DNA of 9,644 nt from JAWXCH01 sp034440595 (GTDB lineage Bacteria > Planctomycetota > Planctomycetia > Pirellulales > JALHPA01): contig JAWXCH010000001.1 in the NCBI GenBank assembly GCA_034440595.1, positions 1-9,644 on the forward strand, in the 5' to 3' direction. The translations under genes were made by a program, and so were the position numbers. Positions within the stretch are counted from its first letter, which is position 1. Every line of letters starts with the position of its first letter. Below, piece by piece: positions 7,530-9,644 of the stretch. The notes under the pieces are model-generated. The model had not been told where the DNA came from. It did no database searches and saw only the letters and a program-made list of their open reading frames with translations.

Positions 7530-8498
7530 GTGAGGATATTGGTCACTGGAGCCACGGGTTTCCTCGGCAGGCATGTCGTGAGCCAGATGCTCGGTCGCGG
7601 ACACATTGTGCGCGCGGTGATTCGTCCGGGGACGGCCGCACTACCGGAATCATGGCATGATCGCGCAGAACTGGCCTATGCCGATTTGGATGCCACAGCA
7701 CAACCAGAGGGGTTATTTGACGGCATCGATGTGCTGGTACACCTCGCCGCGACCATGCGTGGAACGCAAGAAGCGCAGTTTTCAGGGACTGTCAATGCCA
7801 CGGAACGACTCCTTCAGGCGATGCGTCGCTCCGGTTCGATCAAACGACTGGTGTTGGCCAGCAGTTGCTCGGTGTACGACTGGACTGCGATCCGCGGCAC
7901 CCTGACAGAAGACAGCCCCGTGGAAACCAAACCGAGCGAGCGCGATAGTTATACAGCCGCCAAGTTAGCTCAGGAACAAGTTGCCCGCCGTTTCTCCATT
8001 GACAACAACTGGATATTGTCGGTTTTGCGGCCTGGATTTATTTACGGCCCCGGCGCCCATCCTGTAGCCAGTGCAGGATTGCGTATTGGTCCGTTGTTCC
8101 TCGTTGTCGCACCCACGGCGCGCCTGCGACTCACGCATGTCGAAAATTGTGCCGCAGCATTCACCGAAGCCGCAGAAAAGCAGATCGCCGGCACCTTTAA
8201 TATCATCGACGACGAACAAGTATCAGCTTGGCGCTACTCCGGCAGACTGGCCCGGCACGCGGCGATCGGGAGCATGCGTATTCCAGTTCCTTACGCAGCA
8301 GGCCTAGCGGCGGCAATACTCGCACACAGCATCAATCGCTTGCCTTTTCCTTATCGCAGACGGTCGTTGCCCGGCATACTGATACCGACTCAGTACCGTG
8401 CTAGGTTCAAACCTCTGCGATTTGACAATCATCTGGCGCAAGACCAGTTGGGTTGGCGATGTAAACCGTTCTTTGGAACTGAATGCGAAGTGATATGA
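7530..8498 (+). CDS. NAD-dependent epimerase/dehydratase (extended SDR)
   Basis: Nucleotide-sugar epimerase, dehydratase or reductase of the extended short-chain dehydrogenase family. The NAD-binding motif TGATGFLG (G7, G10, G13) is at the very start. LAATMRG follows at 72-78. The catalytic set is S111/S112 (VLASSCSVYD) and Y141-x3-K145 (SYTAAK), and RPGFIYGPGAHP follows further on. The length of 322 aa is usual. The start is GTG at 7530: an in-frame stop lies at 7482 and no ATG is in frame between them, so the GTG giving MRILVTGATG is the only sensible choice. A 14-codon frame (7489-7533) overlaps the start as GTGA. The end of this gene overlaps another open frame as ATGA at 8495. The precise reaction (4-epimerase, 4,6-dehydratase or 4-ketoreductase) is undecided. 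Confidence 0.9.
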   Translation: MRILVTGATGFLGRHVVSQMLGRGHIVRAVIRPGTAALPESWHDRAELAYADLDATAQPEGLFDGIDVLVHLAATMRGTQEAQFSGTVNATERLLQAMRRSGSIKRLVLASSCSVYDWTAIRGTLTEDSPVETKPSERDSYTAAKLAQEQVARRFSIDNNWILSVLRPGFIYGPGAHPVASAGLRIGPLFLVVAPTARLRLTHVENCAAAFTEAAEKQIAGTFNIIDDEQVSAWRYSGRLARHAAIGSMRIPVPYAAGLAAAILAHSINRLPFPYRRRSLPGILIPTQYRARFKPLRFDNHLAQDQLGWRCKPFFGTECEVI

Positions 8499-8674
8499 AA
8501 CATCATTCACAATCCCGGACACGCATGATCAGACGGGGCTTTCGAGAACAGCGTGCTATCCACACCGCAATCTGCGCGCATTGTCCGAACTTGCCGGTCA
8601 TTGCTGAAGCCCTTCGCCATTCCGTAAATGAAACAGCCCCCCCCCACTACCACTTTGCAGATACGAATTTTTGA
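8495..8674 (+). other. Possible small ORF overlapping the epimerase stop
   Basis: A 59-codon open frame starts at 8495, with its ATG overlapping the epimerase TGA as ATGA, and ends at 8674, 18 bases before the methyltransferase start. The product would be basic and rich in H and R and contains the C9 run (8637-8645). I recognise no domain, no good Shine-Dalgarno is seen, and the gap is otherwise empty. It may be noncoding or a translational bridge rather than a protein of its own. Confidence 0.2.
8637..8645 (+). repeat. C9 homopolymer before the methyltransferase gene
   Basis: Nine consecutive C residues end 47 bases before the methyltransferase start codon, within the small open frame that begins at 8495. 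Slippage would change that frame or the spacing of any leader, so it is a candidate variable site. No promoter is recognised beside it. Confidence 0.9.
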
Positions 8675-8692
8675 ACGACAGGATCGCCTTCC

Positions 8693-9532
8693 ATGCACAA
8701 CTCCTTCGGACTGAGAATCAAACACCTGCTCACTCCTACCATTGCCGGGAGATGGCTAGAAAATGCCCGGGAGCAGATGGATTTATGGAAAGCAATGCAC
8801 GGCCAGTCCGAGAAAGGCAGCTTGCTGTTCCAGAATCGATGTGGCCGGATATTGCTGGCGTCTCTGTGTCGACCCGGACGCGTGTTCATGGATGTCGGCG
8901 CACACATCGGCTCAGTCATCGCCAGCGTGAATCACTGCGTCTCCAATGCCAGGATCATTGCCATTGAAGCCGACCCGGAAAAAGCACATTGGCTGAAAGC
9001 AACATTCCCGTCGGTTCTGATACACAATTGCGCAGTGGGTGCGCAAGAGGGAGAGGTTCAATTCGATATTGACCTCGAAAAACCGGGGTTCAGTTCGATC
9101 GCTTCCAATCTGAAGCAACCACGCGAAGTGCGATCGATTCGCGTACCCATGCACCGTATCGACACGCTCTATGTCGGCACCACGCCAGTCGACCTGATCA
9201 AGATTGACGTCGAGGGTATGGAACTGGCCGTCCTGCAAGGCACAGCAAACCTCATCGCCCGCCATCGTCCGACGGTTTATTTCGAAAGCGCGCTCCAGAG
9301 CAACGCTTTCGGGTTCACCTGCATGGATCTTTACAACTGGTTTGCCGAGCGAAAATACCAAATTGTGATACCCAATCGGGTAGCACACGACGGCGTGCCG
9401 CTAAGCCGTGACGGATTCGCCGAGGCCCATCACTTCCCGCAACGAACCCTGAACTACTTTGCCATTCCCACGGAACGCAGGCTAGATATTCGCGACCGGG
9501 CCAGAGTGATACTGGGCGTTCGAGTTATTTGA
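8693..9532 (+). CDS. FkbM family SAM-dependent methyltransferase
   Basis: Class I methyltransferase of the FkbM type (Methyltransf_21), probably an O-methyltransferase for a sugar hydroxyl in the polysaccharide. SAM-binding motif I is VFMDVGAHIGS (64-74), with IIAIEADPEK (88-97) as the acidic ribose-binding turn. The FkbM hallmark DLIKIDVEGMELAVLQG lies at 167-183, and PTVYFESA follows near 193-200. The N-terminal 60 residues are helical and precede the methylase fold; no signal peptide is evident. The length of 279 aa is usual. The ATG at 8693 has a weak ACAGGA (8678-8683) upstream, and an in-frame TGA at 8672 excludes a longer form. It is the last gene of the cluster here. The acceptor is unknown; FkbM members also methylate other small molecules. 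Confidence 0.9.
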   Translation: MHNSFGLRIKHLLTPTIAGRWLENAREQMDLWKAMHGQSEKGSLLFQNRCGRILLASLCRPGRVFMDVGAHIGSVIASVNHCVSNARIIAIEADPEKAHWLKATFPSVLIHNCAVGAQEGEVQFDIDLEKPGFSSIASNLKQPREVRSIRVPMHRIDTLYVGTTPVDLIKIDVEGMELAVLQGTANLIARHRPTVYFESALQSNAFGFTCMDLYNWFAERKYQIVIPNRVAHDGVPLSRDGFAEAHHFPQRTLNYFAIPTERRLDIRDRARVILGVRVI

Positions 9533-9549
9533 ACAAACCGCGGACCCTA

Positions 9550-9644
9550 GCAGCCTGTCGGACTTAGCCGATTCCAAAAAACTGCCCGCTCTAAAACGAG
9601 CTACAGCGCGTTTAAATTTTTCGGGGGGGTGTTTCGATGGTAAA
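9550..9644. mobile_element. Possible insertion sequence end (partial)
   Basis: GCAGCCTGTCGGACTT (9550-9565) resembles, from memory, terminal inverted repeats of IS1182-like elements in beta- and gammaproteobacteria. After it comes noncoding sequence with a G7 run (9623-9629) and an ATG at 9637 seven bases later, which could open a transposase reading into the right edge. The other end, AAGTCCGACAGGCTGC, is not in the window, so the element would continue to the right. There is no protein evidence. Confidence 0.4.

Noticed and set aside
8912..9388. 158-codon open frame on the - strand
   Set aside because: It is antisense to the FkbM methyltransferase, whose SAM motifs and length are intact.
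9590..9603. Possible terminator hairpin GCTC-TAAAAC-GAGC after the methyltransferase
   Set aside because: The stem is only four base pairs and no T-run follows directly.

Overview
The window is one stretch of a bacterial surface- or exopolysaccharide biosynthesis locus. All nine genes lie on the + strand and are closely spaced (gaps of about 30 to 195 bases). The organism is most likely a Gram-negative proteobacterium, perhaps beta or gamma. I infer this only from the style of the locus and from an insertion-sequence-like end at the right edge; no marker gene fixes the taxonomy.

Layout. (1) Positions 1-2396 are AT-rich: a polysaccharide pyruvyltransferase-family gene cut by the left edge, then a GT4 glycosyltransferase. 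(2) Positions 2553-5666 have intermediate composition: a PAPS-dependent sulfotransferase-family gene and two GT2 glycosyltransferases, the second with C-terminal membrane segments. (3) Positions 5697-9532 are GC-richer: a short left-handed beta-helix acetyltransferase (CysE/WcaB type), a Gfo/Idh/MocA oxidoreductase, an extended-SDR NAD-dependent epimerase/dehydratase and an FkbM-type methyltransferase. (4) After 9533 no gene is complete. A sequence resembling the terminal inverted repeat of an insertion sequence starts near 9550 and runs off the window.

Working together (inference): three glycosyltransferases assemble a repeat unit, probably on a lipid carrier at the cytoplasmic face. The oxidoreductase and epimerase would make or modify a nucleotide sugar. 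Four enzymes could add non-sugar groups: pyruvyl ketal, sulfate, acetyl and O-methyl. No polymerase, flippase, chain-length regulator or initiating transferase is in the window, so this is the middle of a larger locus.

Unusual points are the range of decoration enzymes, long C or G homopolymers in or near several genes (C10, C9, G8, C7), tiny open frames that bridge several gene junctions and overlap the next start codon, and a stepwise rise in GC from left to right. I see no rRNA, tRNA, CRISPR array or clearly new system. The enzyme families are known; only this combination is notable.
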